A stretch of DNA of 64,000 bases from an uncultured Eggerthellaceae bacterium (GCA_910580205.1 CAJTVP010000002.1:94586-158585), one strand, 5' to 3'. Numbered from the stretch's first letter, positions 8,638-18,476 are shown. A program made the numbers and translations. The notes: generated from the sequence alone by a model not told the origin.

Positions 8638-9333
8638 ATGTTCGTAAAACCCACATTCGATTTCACATGGCATGATCTATACAGTCTTTGGCAAGAGGTA
8701 TGCCAAGAGCGCCAGATTGATTTTGACCCTAGCTTGATCTTGACAATCGAGCTTGACATGGATTCTGATTTCGCAGAGGAATACGATTGGATTCCTTTTG
8801 CTTCGATAGAATCAGATTTAGGACCAAAAGAGGGAATTCGTAAAGGCGTTCCCTATTTGAGGACGCATGCGACGAACGGCTCACTAGCGACTCTCCGGGG
8901 CCTGCTGGAGTTCTTTGATGATGAAGAGCTTTTTGCCTGCTTTGCAACATATTCATGCGCATTTCAACTCAGGCAAACCCTCCCTGCCTACTGGCGAGGC
9001 CTGCATAACGTGTCCTTTCTTGAATATGTTGACCGTATTTGTTGCAAGCGTCTTGGCGGCGCGGCTAGTGGTTTATGGACGCATTCATCCAGAAGGATTT
9101 TCCCGGATAAATTCTTCTCACCGCTGTTGTTGACAACCACCTCATGGCTTACTGAGCGCCAATTGGTTTTATTCGCTGCTTTGAACATGGAATACTACTT
9201 GAGGAATTGGGTGGTTATTCGATATTGGTATGGGATGCCCTTCGGCGAATATATGAGGAGAAGGTTTTTGCAGTGCTGTCGAAAAGATAGATTCGCATTT
9301 TTCGGAAATGGAAATAGCCGCCAACACCTATAG
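8638..9333 (+). CDS. Hypothetical protein
   Basis: 231 residues beginning MFVKPTFDFTWHDLY. Acidic and aromatic in the first 100 residues; Trp/Tyr-rich later (ALNMEYYLRNWVVIRYWYG), without a clear membrane topology. No family recognised. Its last 26 bases overlap the start of the HNH gene, which suggests a three-gene transcript with the two HNH proteins. Confidence 0.5.
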   Translation: MFVKPTFDFTWHDLYSLWQEVCQERQIDFDPSLILTIELDMDSDFAEEYDWIPFASIESDLGPKEGIRKGVPYLRTHATNGSLATLRGLLEFFDDEELFACFATYSCAFQLRQTLPAYWRGLHNVSFLEYVDRICCKRLGGAASGLWTHSSRRIFPDKFFSPLLLTTTSWLTERQLVLFAALNMEYYLRNWVVIRYWYGMPFGEYMRRRFLQCCRKDRFAFFGNGNSRQHL

Positions 9334-9811
9334 AGGCGTTTCTAAAAAATGTCAAAACGGTGGAGAGGGGAGTCTTGCGGGCAACGTTTCTTTCGAACAG
9401 CTCGGGCAGGTAAGAGGTAAACAGGATTCGAAACCAAACATTCGTGCGATCAGACCAATGATTGCGAGTCGAAACAGTGGTCAGCTTTTTTCAGATGGAG
9501 TGCGGAAACAAAGGGTGCATGACTCTGTCGAGCGAAACCGTGTTGCGCGCCGTTTATGTCTGGAACACTATGGTTATGTTTGTCAAGCATGTGGTCTTAA
9601 TTTCGCAGACCATTTCGGTGCTGATTTTGCAGGAATCATTGATGTGCATCACCTGAATCCTCTGGGCGAGAGTAAGGAAATGCAGATGGTTGACCCTATC
9701 AAGGATCTCATCCCCCTTTGCCCTAATTGTCATCGGATGATCCATAAGGGGTCATATGGTCTGCTTACGCTCAATGAATTGAGATGTATTGTGAACCAAA
9801 GCGACTGTTAA
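9308..9811 (+). CDS. HNH endonuclease, McrA-like
   Basis: 167 residues. The C-terminal half carries a complete HNH nuclease: CLEHYGYVCQACGLNF (first Cys pair), IIDVHHLNPLGE (DVHH core), DLIPLCPNCHRMIH (Asn, second Cys pair and His). Such domains cut DNA using one metal ion and a structural zinc. The N-terminal 70 residues are basic and unrecognised. It is followed after 12 bases by a second HNH protein, so they likely form a pair. A restriction or defence role is plausible from context but not shown. Confidence 0.8.
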   Translation: MEIAANTYRGVSKKCQNGGEGSLAGNVSFEQLGQVRGKQDSKPNIRAIRPMIASRNSGQLFSDGVRKQRVHDSVERNRVARRLCLEHYGYVCQACGLNFADHFGADFAGIIDVHHLNPLGESKEMQMVDPIKDLIPLCPNCHRMIHKGSYGLLTLNELRCIVNQSDC

Positions 9812-9823
9812 GGAGGGTCAACC

Positions 9824-11152
9824 ATGGCAATGGTGCTTGATAACAAGCGCTTTATCAATGACGTCCCTCCTCAGATGGCGAGGAATATCGTTCGGGAATG
9901 CTACCCCGACCCGTATAGTCTCGAGATCCTTGCTGATAAGTTCGAGGTTGCCAAGATTGCTATGCAGGGATGGCTTCAGAAGCTTTCAGAAATCGATTTT
10001 CTGGAAATTGAGGAAGAGGATGGGGAAGCGCAGTGGTGCTGCACCCCTAATGGCTATGCGAGGCTTGTGCTTGCTCGCTATGGAAGCCCTCTAACCGCTC
10101 ATGGGTTTATCGAACAAATCAAAAAAGTCAAAGCACGTGCAAAAGAGTATAACGATACGAATAGATATCCCTACCATATCGATTGTATTTACATTTTTGG
10201 CCCAGTGCTCAACCATTTTGATTCACTGGATGATCCTTCTTTTGCGGTTAGCTTTAGTCTGAAATCGGGTATATCGAAAAAGGGAAGATGGTATGACGAT
10301 TATTATGAAGAATATGGTCCAGATAGGAATTTGGGTATTTTAGATACGCTGTTCTTCCCAAAGAACGAGATGGCCGAGGCGCTGAAGAGACGCAGGGAGC
10401 ATTTCGATGTGTTTCTTCAGAACGTCAAAGATTTAAGCGATGACTGGAGAATTGTTTTCTTTGAAAAGAAATTGACAAAGAAAGAGCGCTCTAGGTTGCT
10501 GAATGAAGAGGATTTGAGCGAATTAGAGCAGCATCTTACCCATGCCAGAAATATGGCGCTTGAGGAACGCAAAGAGAGGAGGAGAATAACCGCATCCCAT
10601 GAATCCATCTTGGCATTCTGGGAGGGCGAAGATAGTTTCCGATCCCTGGGAATAGATTCGGAAAGAGCTGCAAGTTCGTGTTGGAGATGCTCTAGTCAAA
10701 GAGAGATTCAGAGATGTCATATTGTTCCAAAAGCCCTAGGTGGAAAAGACGCAAAAGAAAACTATGTCTTACTCTGCAAAAGGTGTCATGCGGAAGCGCC
10801 GAATGTAATCATGCCGCAGATAATGTGGGATTGGATTAGTGCTTATAGAGCGCATTATCCAAATGACCTATGGAGCCAGGTTGCACTCAAAGAATATGAA
10901 TTTCTCTATGGTAAAAGTTTGGGTTGTGACATACAGATGCTTCTTGAGCAGACGGATGCTGATATTGACCTCGAAGAGGCTATGGCTTTATTCGACCTGC
11001 TTGCTAATGAGGCCATTACACAAGCCACTCATCATTTCGGGCAATCTTATTTCAATACCGCAACCATGGTTGGAGTTTACAGGATTGCGATGCAACGCTT
11101 GAAGGAGTTGTTTGAGAATCCAGAGACATTGCAATTGTATAGAGGAATATGA
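9824..11152 (+). CDS. wHTH / NTase-like / HNH multi-domain protein
   Basis: 442 residues; AGGAGG precedes ATG 9824. Residues about 10-85 resemble a winged helix (YSLEILADKFEVAKIAMQGW). Residues about 110-150 read HIDCIYIFGPVLNHFDSLDD followed by a strand, which resembles the nucleotidyltransferase-fold motif (hhhhFGS...D.D) in degraded form: Gly-Pro replaces Gly-Ser and the second Asp is uncertain. Residues about 283-330 are an HNH zinc-finger nuclease (CWRCSS...CHIVPKALGG..NYVLLCKRCH). The C-terminal ~110 residues are helical. The domain mix is unusual and adjacent to another HNH nuclease. Confidence 0.7.
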   Translation: MAMVLDNKRFINDVPPQMARNIVRECYPDPYSLEILADKFEVAKIAMQGWLQKLSEIDFLEIEEEDGEAQWCCTPNGYARLVLARYGSPLTAHGFIEQIKKVKARAKEYNDTNRYPYHIDCIYIFGPVLNHFDSLDDPSFAVSFSLKSGISKKGRWYDDYYEEYGPDRNLGILDTLFFPKNEMAEALKRRREHFDVFLQNVKDLSDDWRIVFFEKKLTKKERSRLLNEEDLSELEQHLTHARNMALEERKERRRITASHESILAFWEGEDSFRSLGIDSERAASSCWRCSSQREIQRCHIVPKALGGKDAKENYVLLCKRCHAEAPNVIMPQIMWDWISAYRAHYPNDLWSQVALKEYEFLYGKSLGCDIQMLLEQTDADIDLEEAMALFDLLANEAITQATHHFGQSYFNTATMVGVYRIAMQRLKELFENPETLQLYRGI

Positions 11153-11297
11153 TCTGATGTTGGGATTCCATAGGAGGTATGGAAGAATATGGACATCACG
11201 TCCTCCCTCCATGAGCTATGAGTTCTATAAAACTGTTTGCTATTCGAATGGTTCGAGAGGTTCGCGATGCTGTTTACCTTGGTTCTTTCAAGCCTTC

Positions 11298-12263
11298 CTA
11301 GGACAGTAAATACCCATATCCTTCCGACTCCATCTGGTCGCGGGGGATGAAGCGCAAGGCTGACCCGTTGATGCAGTAGCGCTGGCCGCCTGATTCTGCG
11401 GGCCCGTCTTCGAAGACGTGGCCAAGGTGGCTGTCACCCATAGTGCTGCGCACCTCGGTCCGCGGCATTCCCGGAATGGAGGTGTCCGTTACTTCCATGA
11501 GCGAGCTTTCTGCGATCGGCCGCGCGAATGCGGGCCAGCCGCAACCAGAATCGAACTTATCCGCAGAGGAGAAAAGCGGCTCGCCTGTTACGGCATCTAC
11601 ATAGATGCCTTCATCGAACAGGCGGTCGTAGGGATGTGAGAAGGCTCGTTCGGTTGCGCTTTCTTGGGTCACAGCGAAGGTTTGAGGGTCCAGCTGTTCT
11701 CTCAGGGTGGTTTCGTCGGGGCGTGCATATCCTTGTGTCGCAATGGAGAAGTCCGCCTTGCGCTCTTCGACGAACTTTCTGGCATCCGCAAGATTCACAT
11801 GGCAATAGCCCATGGGGTTCGCGTCCAGATAATCCTGGTGATAATTTTCGGCGGGGAAGAAGTTCTCCAGCTTTCGCGCTTCCACGCGCAGGGGTTTGCC
11901 GATCCGGCGTTCCAGCTTTGCCAGCTCGGAAGCGATGATGGGGACATCATGCTCATTCGTCCAATAGATGCCGGTCCGGTATTGCGTGCCGCGATCGTTG
12001 CCTTGGCGATTCAGCGCAGTGGGGTCGATGGTTCGGAAATACCCTTCCAGAAGGAGCGATAACGGGATGATCTCTGGATCATAGATGACGCGCACCGCCT
12101 CAGCGGCTCCCGTTTCTCCCGTGCAAACATCTTCATAATCAGGTTGCGGCACGAGGGAGTTCGCATAGCCGACCTCGGTGTCCAGCACGCCGGGTAATCG
12201 TTTGAGATAGGCCTCTGTGCCCCAGAAGCACCCACCCGCCAGGACGATCTCTCGCTTTTCCAT
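11298..12263 (-). CDS. msrAB: Methionine sulfoxide reductase MsrA-MsrB fusion
   Basis: 321 residues. The N-terminal MsrA domain has GGCFWGTEAYLKRLPGV with catalytic Cys12 and the YHQDYLDANP segment. The C-terminal MsrB domain has SGCGWPAFARP, GDSHLGHVFEDGP and the catalytic RYCINGSALRF. Together they reduce the S- and R-diastereomers of methionine sulfoxide using thioredoxin, repairing oxidised proteins. No signal peptide is present, so it is cytoplasmic. The zinc-binding CxxC pairs found in some MsrB proteins are absent. It is divergent from the next gene. Confidence 0.95.
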   Translation of the reverse strand: MEKREIVLAGGCFWGTEAYLKRLPGVLDTEVGYANSLVPQPDYEDVCTGETGAAEAVRVIYDPEIIPLSLLLEGYFRTIDPTALNRQGNDRGTQYRTGIYWTNEHDVPIIASELAKLERRIGKPLRVEARKLENFFPAENYHQDYLDANPMGYCHVNLADARKFVEERKADFSIATQGYARPDETTLREQLDPQTFAVTQESATERAFSHPYDRLFDEGIYVDAVTGEPLFSSADKFDSGCGWPAFARPIAESSLMEVTDTSIPGMPRTEVRSTMGDSHLGHVFEDGPAESGGQRYCINGSALRFIPRDQMESEGYGYLLS

Positions 12264-12467
12264 CTCCGCCTCCTCGTATGCCGTGAACCATCGAAGCGGA
12301 AGATATCCCAGTCCGCGAACGAAGAGCGCTCGGTGCGCATCTCTTTTTCAAACTGATACCGATGGAAAAGGGGATATGGCTATCATGGGCGTCGAGGTTG
12401 CGGCAGCAGCTCGCATTTGCTGATGAAAGATGATGGAAGACGATTTCTTCGAGGAAGGGCGGTCGCT

Positions 12468-14678
12468 GTGGCTTGGACAGAGAAGCTCAAAGAATTCTGG
12501 AAACATGGAGCAAAGGGTTCTGTTTACGAGCTTGTGCACAGGCAGCCGATCTTGGATTACATCGCTGAGAATATGGAAAATGGAACGCTGCCGGAGGTTT
12601 TTTCCCTGAAAGAGTATGATGACCCTGATGCGAAGATCCGTTTTGCGGACGGTGCCAAGGACGGCATCGCTCTGTATCACATGGGCTTTGCTCCGCTTCC
12701 TGACGACATCGATCAAAAGATCGGCCTGGCGGTGTATACGGCGTCCATGGGACGGCGCGCGGAAGCGGATCATCTCTTCCTTGAGATGGATGAAAAGAAT
12801 CGAATCCTGGACTTCATCGACGAACTTCAGTCATACGTTCTTCGCAATCTTTCCCATATCCAGGAAGACGCTTTGTTCTCCTATGCCGTTGATTGCATTT
12901 GCTCATCAACTGAAATACCCCTTCCGAAGGTCGGCCTCTCCCTGCTCGAGCTTTACGGGGAGCCGAATGATGAGCTGAAACGCCTGATCAGGATCTTGGG
13001 CCTTTCTGACGAATACACCCTGTTCGTCATGTGGAACATGCGCCATTGGGAAAACGCCACAGAGGAGCTGTTCGCATTGGCGAAGCACGTTCATGGCTGG
13101 GGCAAGGTCAACATCATCAATGAGATCCAGCCCACAACGGAAGAGATTCGTCGCTGGCTGCTCTTCCATGGGGTGGAAGGATGGATCCCTGAATCGGAAT
13201 CCGCGCTTGCGTGCTATTTGAAGTCTGATGCAGATGACCTCATCCGGACGGGAATGACCGACGAAGAGTTCAAGGCCGTGGGCCGCATCCTTTCTGCGCT
13301 GATCAGTGGTTCCAGCAAGGACTTTTCACAGATAGGGGATTGGCAAAATGTGATCAGCCGATATTTGAAAGATGCCGAGAACCACGTTCTCGATCTAGAG
13401 GATTACGAACGCTTTCTATACTACTTGAAATACGGACCGAAGTGCGGATTCGTCGACTTCGAGGAGCAATGTGAAAGGCTGCTTCATGATGAGAGCTGCA
13501 TCCAGATCGTGACGTCAGCGGTGGAAAAGGGGGAAGGCATCGACCTGGCTATCCATCTGGATCTTCCCTATAAAGACGCCTTGATGAATCTTATCGAAGG
13601 GGATTTCCAGGATCATTACAGTCAATGTGGATATATAGCTGATGAAGAGCATCTTTCAAAGCTCATTCAGATTTTTCGTGTGAAGCTCCCGGAATCGGCC
13701 ATCGAAGATCGGCCACTTGATGAGCTTGGGTTGGGGAAGGAGTGGGGAACGTATAAACGTCTCGGCTACTTGCTGCAAAATCTTTATCACAAGATGCCTC
13801 AGGGCCTTGATCTTGTCCTGAAAGGGCTGACTGCGCCGGTGAACTGCAATCGGAACATGGCGATACGAATCCTTCAGTATTGGGTGGAAGATGAGCAGAT
13901 ACCTCTCGAAGACCTGTCTCCAGAAGCTTTCGCGGCTATGAAGCGGGCGTATAAGAAGGAACCCTGTGAAGAGAGCAGAAGAAACATGAAACAGCTCTTG
14001 GACGGGATGACCGAGTTCGACGAGGATGATGCGCAACGCGAAGGGATCGAAGAGCCGGAAAGGGGAATGGGAGAAGAGGTGCGCATTCCCGATGAGATCA
14101 TAGAGCGGATGCTGACGGAATACATCAAAGTTGCCATGGCGTCATGGGATGCCCCTGACATCTATGCGGTTTCGCTCTGGGTCCAAGACTGGAATGACAA
14201 CCCTTTCGAACCGACGGTGACGCTCGGCTACAACACCGAAGAGCAAGTGGCGGTCATGGCTCCGCGTGCGAGCGATGCCAAAGAGGCGCGTTGGAACTTT
14301 GCTTTCTGGTTGCAGAACCGAGAAGTCGTGTTCGGAGGTGGACGGGAGACCGTCGGCGGTTCAGCTGAGTTGATTGATCGGTGGCTGAGGGGTTCGGAGG
14401 TGCGCCTCTACACGGATGAGGAGTTGGAGGAGATGTCCCCGGAAGAGGCGGATGCGGCGTTGGAAACAGGGGAAAGCGTGACCAAGCACTTCGTCTCTAT
14501 GCTGGTGAAGGTGGTGCAGGGTCTTCATGATTCGGGATTCATCCGAAAGACCTTCGGGAAAGAAATTCCTGTTCTGATTCATGAGTTGGAGTATTACGAG
14601 GAGATCGCCGAGCAGAACGTCCGCGCTAATGGAGATCTGATTTCCGAAGAGTTCATCTCTTTTTGTCGCGGCGAATGA
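12468..14678 (+). CDS. Large hypothetical protein, helical
   Basis: About 736 residues from GTG 12468, which follows GAGGAAGGG; TTG 12417 and ATG 12423 are alternatives. Long, acidic and mostly helical, without membrane segments or signal peptide. The first 540 residues could be irregular helical repeats. Residues about 590-660 (MASWDAPDIYAVSLWVQDWN...LGYNTEEQV) look like a separate alpha/beta domain similar to uncharacterised proteins sometimes labelled limonene hydroxylase in clostridia; that label is not reliable. The following gene starts within about 45 bases in the same direction, so they may be co-transcribed. Function unknown. Confidence 0.6.
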   Translation: MAWTEKLKEFWKHGAKGSVYELVHRQPILDYIAENMENGTLPEVFSLKEYDDPDAKIRFADGAKDGIALYHMGFAPLPDDIDQKIGLAVYTASMGRRAEADHLFLEMDEKNRILDFIDELQSYVLRNLSHIQEDALFSYAVDCICSSTEIPLPKVGLSLLELYGEPNDELKRLIRILGLSDEYTLFVMWNMRHWENATEELFALAKHVHGWGKVNIINEIQPTTEEIRRWLLFHGVEGWIPESESALACYLKSDADDLIRTGMTDEEFKAVGRILSALISGSSKDFSQIGDWQNVISRYLKDAENHVLDLEDYERFLYYLKYGPKCGFVDFEEQCERLLHDESCIQIVTSAVEKGEGIDLAIHLDLPYKDALMNLIEGDFQDHYSQCGYIADEEHLSKLIQIFRVKLPESAIEDRPLDELGLGKEWGTYKRLGYLLQNLYHKMPQGLDLVLKGLTAPVNCNRNMAIRILQYWVEDEQIPLEDLSPEAFAAMKRAYKKEPCEESRRNMKQLLDGMTEFDEDDAQREGIEEPERGMGEEVRIPDEIIERMLTEYIKVAMASWDAPDIYAVSLWVQDWNDNPFEPTVTLGYNTEEQVAVMAPRASDAKEARWNFAFWLQNREVVFGGGRETVGGSAELIDRWLRGSEVRLYTDEELEEMSPEEADAALETGESVTKHFVSMLVKVVQGLHDSGFIRKTFGKEIPVLIHELEYYEEIAEQNVRANGDLISEEFISFCRGE

Positions 14679-14720
14679 GGCTTGCTGTTCCGGCTTTTGT
14701 CTTCTGAGGAGGGCTGTGTC

Positions 14721-16265
14721 ATGAGGATTCCCATATTCGATGGTGAGGGATACTTTGACATAAGCGGAGAGGCTGTTGAAAACTCGCTGAATACCAGAAT
14801 GCCTTTCTGGTGGCTTGAATGGTCGGCGAAAGTCGACTGGGCTCTCGTTTTGCTTGCGGTTTCCGGGAGATATATCCCTCCTTATGCCGTACTGGCTCAT
14901 GCCTTCAGCCATCTTTCTTCCTCCTCTTCAGAGGAGGAATTCGAACTTGTCATCTTGTGCTTTGAGGAACACCCCGATTGGAGATATGAGAAAAGAGCTT
15001 TAGAGAAGATAGCGTCGCGCATCTCTGACGAAGAATGGAGGGATGCCAAACGTCGCCTGCTCTATGCGCTTACATATTGGGCATATGTGAACAGGGTTAC
15101 GTTTTCGGGATGGCTATACGAGGCGCCGTTTGAGCTGAATAGGTTTTGGGACGATCTCGATCAACCGCTCGAAGATGCTCTTTTCCTCGATCAAGCCTAT
15201 GAGATGGAAATCGGCGAATTGCAGAATTTCATACGGGATCATTGGGAAGATTGTGCTCCTGCGTCTTCAGTGAAGACAATCAAAGTGATACGGCCGCGGA
15301 CCTTGGAAGATAGAAAAGGGGAGGCGGTCATTTCACGTCGCTTGGTTGCGGAGCCAATGGCGTATCTTTTAGCAGGAAGTGATCCTTTCTTGAGTCAGCT
15401 TCGGAAGCAGTTCCGAGATTCTGAGATTGAGAGCGAACAGTACAGCGGCATAGGCTATTTCATCGATTTCAAAGTAAGGGATGAATCACTGCGGATAAAG
15501 GGATTCAAGCAGAGGGTGAGCATTCATGATCTGGAGGCGGATATAGGACAAGGCCCGGTCGGTTTCATTCTGTTCGTGGAAGATGGGTTCATCCGGACTT
15601 TGGAAGCTTATGGTATTGATGGGGAAGGGTGGCCGCCGACGGGACCCTTCACGAATTACCGTTTTCATGGCAAAGAGGGCGCAACTTCCGATCTAGAGCT
15701 TCGTGACTGGGAGGAGCTGAGATGCCACTGGGATTTGAATGCATCTCCTCGTTCGCGGGTTTCGCAAGATGATCTGATGGATGCATTCGTCTTGGGCCCC
15801 ACGGGGAGAGCGGGCAAGAGGACGAGCACGGTCACGCTTCTCGAATGGATAAAGAAAGGTAAAGGATTCAGCGTCGGCTCCTTTTTCCTTGGTCCCGTGT
15901 ATTGGGTCTACAGGAAATGCTATTGGCAAGCTTTGATATTGGGAGCGGTGTATGTTGTGGGCTCTCTGGGGTTGGGATTGCTGGTGCAAGGGGAGGCAGA
16001 CCTTTCGTTGCCTGCGGTGAGGCTGATCCAGTACACCTGCTTCGCTATCGTAGCGTGTCTATTCCCGAAGGTATACCGACGGCGTTTCTCGGGTGTTTTG
16101 GAGAAGGCGCGTGAAAAATATCCTGCTGATGATGGCTGTTTGATCGAATGCGTTGCGAAGCGCGGAGGGGTGAACAAGATCGGAGCCGTGCTCGCGTTCA
16201 TCCTGTTCGTGGTCTTGGTGATGATCTTCGGTTCTTGGCTTCCTGGGGTGATTTTGGGGAAATGA
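14721..16265 (+). CDS. Hypothetical protein with C-terminal DUF2628-like membrane domain
   Basis: 514 residues from ATG 14721, which has GAGGAGGG upstream; the earlier frame start at 14682 lacks a site. Residues 1-390 are soluble, acidic and unrecognised. Residues about 390-514 contain GSFFLGPVYWVYRKCYWQAL followed by two to three hydrophobic segments and the VIFGSWLPG end, the same module as in the protein at 6566-7528. The soluble part is probably cytoplasmic and tethered to the membrane. Co-transcription with the preceding gene is likely. Confidence 0.6.
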   Translation: MRIPIFDGEGYFDISGEAVENSLNTRMPFWWLEWSAKVDWALVLLAVSGRYIPPYAVLAHAFSHLSSSSSEEEFELVILCFEEHPDWRYEKRALEKIASRISDEEWRDAKRRLLYALTYWAYVNRVTFSGWLYEAPFELNRFWDDLDQPLEDALFLDQAYEMEIGELQNFIRDHWEDCAPASSVKTIKVIRPRTLEDRKGEAVISRRLVAEPMAYLLAGSDPFLSQLRKQFRDSEIESEQYSGIGYFIDFKVRDESLRIKGFKQRVSIHDLEADIGQGPVGFILFVEDGFIRTLEAYGIDGEGWPPTGPFTNYRFHGKEGATSDLELRDWEELRCHWDLNASPRSRVSQDDLMDAFVLGPTGRAGKRTSTVTLLEWIKKGKGFSVGSFFLGPVYWVYRKCYWQALILGAVYVVGSLGLGLLVQGEADLSLPAVRLIQYTCFAIVACLFPKVYRRRFSGVLEKAREKYPADDGCLIECVAKRGGVNKIGAVLAFILFVVLVMIFGSWLPGVILGK

Positions 16266-16474
16266 TGAATGATGAGACGCCGCTTTCAGGGACCGCGACA
16301 TCGTTTGCGATCAGCAGATGCCGGTGCGAAAAAGCGGTTTTCAGGGAACATCGTCGATTTCGTTCGATCCGTCTTTCTTCTGAACATGCGATGGTGCTGG
16401 TTGATCATTCCCATTGAAGGTGATCTAATGATCTTGCACCTTGCATTGGGGATCGAATCAGATGGGAAGAGCTT

Positions 16475-18301
16475 ATGAGCAACTACAGAATCGAAACACA
16501 TAAGTTCAATGATCTGGATGGCATCATGAGCCTTCCGACCTATCAGCGTCCGCTTGTGTGGTCCACTCAGCAGAAGATCAACTTCATCGACAACATAAGC
16601 AGCGGTTTTCCTTTTGGCTCGCTCCTTCTGTACAAATACGAACTAGGAGAAAAATACACTCTCATTGATGGTCAGCAGCGCTATACGACGCTCCAAGAAT
16701 ATGCGAAGAAGCCAGAGCTGTATTACCCCATCGAAGACTCTCCATTCATCGAAGAGCTCATGAACATCACTGGTGCGAATGAGCAATGTGATGCCGCAAA
16801 AGAAGATATTCGTGCGAAATTCGTGAACGCGGCAAAAGACCTGATCCGTCTGAAGGCTTCTGGTGGGCATGTGGACAACTCATACCTTGCGGAGAGGGTC
16901 AAGGAGGTGTTCCTCGCCGATGGCGATGATTGGGACAAGTTCTCGAAGATTACAAATATCCAAGGCGACCTCAGCACATCATTGAATGAATACGTTGACC
17001 TTGAGACGCTGGACATTCCCTGCATCATTTTCACCGGAGACAAAGCAGATCTGCCTGAGGTGTTCGCAAATGTGAACCTTGGTGGCAGGAAGCTCACCAA
17101 GTATCAAGTGTTCGCTGCTCAGTGGGATAGATATTCAGTCCATTTGGAGAACAGCGGCTATTCTGACGAAATCCTCAAGAGGGCCATAGAGAGGTATGAG
17201 AGGCTGACGGTGGACCGCGGCGGTCTTGTCATTGAGGATTTCAGCCCTGAAGAAATGAAGAACAGCGGCAAGGTGACCTTGCCTGAATTCTGTCATGCGC
17301 TCGGAGAGCTCATCGTCGAAGAGTGCAAGGCTTGCTGGCCCAAGAAGGCGGTTGAATCGGATGATATCGTTGATACCATCGGGTATACGACTCTGGCGAT
17401 CGTTTTCGGACTTCCGCCCAAAGAGATCAAGGACCTCCCTGAAAGATTTGCCTCTGCGGGCTTCGAGAACAACGAGGCTGCTGTAGAGAAGCTTCTTCAA
17501 GAGACAATCCGCGAATATCAGCGCATCAATGGGGCATTTGCTAAATATCTTCGAAAGCCGGGATTGGAAGACAGTTTTGAAACTTCCAAGACAAGCAGCC
17601 AATTGCAGTTCTTGTCATTCTTCGCTGCGTTATGGCACCTTCGTTTCGGCGTGATCGGTTCAACGGTCATTGAGCCGTTGTCTGGCTACAAGCATAAAGG
17701 CTATGAAGCTACGCGCGAAAACCTCTTTCCGTCCTTCCTTCATGATCTTCTGACGAATCAGTGGAAAGGGTCAGGCGATACCAGGCTCGGCAATTTCGTC
17801 AATGGCAATCTGAACTACATTGTCCCTGTTCGCAAAGAGAAACTCCAGGTTGCCATGAGCGCTTACTTGGAAGAAGTGGATCAATCGGAAAGCATCAATA
17901 TCGACCCCACGGCCAAGACGCTCCTGACGGTATTTGCGAACAGTCATCCCGACGAATACAAAGCAGAGAAGTATGACTATGAGCATCTTATCCCTCGTGA
18001 TGTGCTGAACGCGAAACAGGGTGGCACGGCTGCATACAAGGCATTCAAGATTCCAGGAGGTAATCTTGGCAACATCGCCTTCTTGGATGCGGGTTTCAAT
18101 AGGGCGAAAAAGTCAAAGACGCTTCCCGATGCTATCGAAGAGATGTTTTCGCTTGATGGAAGCAGGGAAGAACTTGATCCGCGGGAACTAAAGGATGCCT
18201 ATCTTGAGTTGTTGGCGGGTGATCCTGATGGTGCGAAGAGATTCATGAGCGATAGGGCTGCTTCTATTGCCAGGAGGATCGAGGATTTCGTCGCTGGCTG
18301 A
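16475..18301 (+). CDS. DUF262/DUF1524 protein, GmrSD-type restriction-like
   Basis: 608 residues. The N-terminal DUF262 domain has LPTYQRPLVWSTQQKINFID and LIDGQQRYTTLQEY, the ParB/sulfiredoxin-like NTP-binding motif (DGQQR). The C-terminal DUF1524 region has DYEHLIPRDVLN and NLGNIAFLDAGFNRAKKSKT, an HNH-like nuclease fold. This order is that of GmrSD type IV enzymes, which use NTP to cleave modified phage DNA. GmrSD proper needs both domains, and both are here in one chain. Substrate and modification specificity cannot be predicted. The upstream 200 bases hold no other gene. Confidence 0.8.
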   Translation: MSNYRIETHKFNDLDGIMSLPTYQRPLVWSTQQKINFIDNISSGFPFGSLLLYKYELGEKYTLIDGQQRYTTLQEYAKKPELYYPIEDSPFIEELMNITGANEQCDAAKEDIRAKFVNAAKDLIRLKASGGHVDNSYLAERVKEVFLADGDDWDKFSKITNIQGDLSTSLNEYVDLETLDIPCIIFTGDKADLPEVFANVNLGGRKLTKYQVFAAQWDRYSVHLENSGYSDEILKRAIERYERLTVDRGGLVIEDFSPEEMKNSGKVTLPEFCHALGELIVEECKACWPKKAVESDDIVDTIGYTTLAIVFGLPPKEIKDLPERFASAGFENNEAAVEKLLQETIREYQRINGAFAKYLRKPGLEDSFETSKTSSQLQFLSFFAALWHLRFGVIGSTVIEPLSGYKHKGYEATRENLFPSFLHDLLTNQWKGSGDTRLGNFVNGNLNYIVPVRKEKLQVAMSAYLEEVDQSESINIDPTAKTLLTVFANSHPDEYKAEKYDYEHLIPRDVLNAKQGGTAAYKAFKIPGGNLGNIAFLDAGFNRAKKSKTLPDAIEEMFSLDGSREELDPRELKDAYLELLAGDPDGAKRFMSDRAASIARRIEDFVAG

Positions 18302-18386
18302 CGTATATGCTTGACTTCGCGTGAAATGATGGACCGTCAAATATGCCGATAGATATCAACAGCTTTCTGCATCATGGCTTCTTCCG

Positions 18387-18413
18387 CTTTCATTAGCTGG
18401 CAGCTAATGAAAG
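18387..18413. promoter_or_regulatory. Perfect 12-bp inverted repeat, possible operator or hairpin
   Basis: Two perfect 12-base arms (ctttcattagct and agctaatgaaag) are separated by three bases. It lies between the DUF262 gene stop and the lipoprotein gene, about 90 bases upstream of the latter's start. It could be an operator or a terminator without a clear U-tract. Confidence 0.5.
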
Positions 18414-18448
18414 TTCGGGATCGCTTCCGTACCATGAATCCACACCCA

Positions 18449-18476
18449 GGGGCTCGGTGAGCAGCACCGAGGCCCC
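18449..18476 (+). promoter_or_regulatory. GC-rich hairpin upstream of lipoprotein gene
   Basis: ggggctcggtg pairs with caccgaggcccc around a short loop, leaving one bulge. It ends about 15 bases before the AAGGAGG of the lipoprotein gene. No U-run follows, so a leader hairpin is more likely than a terminator. Confidence 0.4.
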
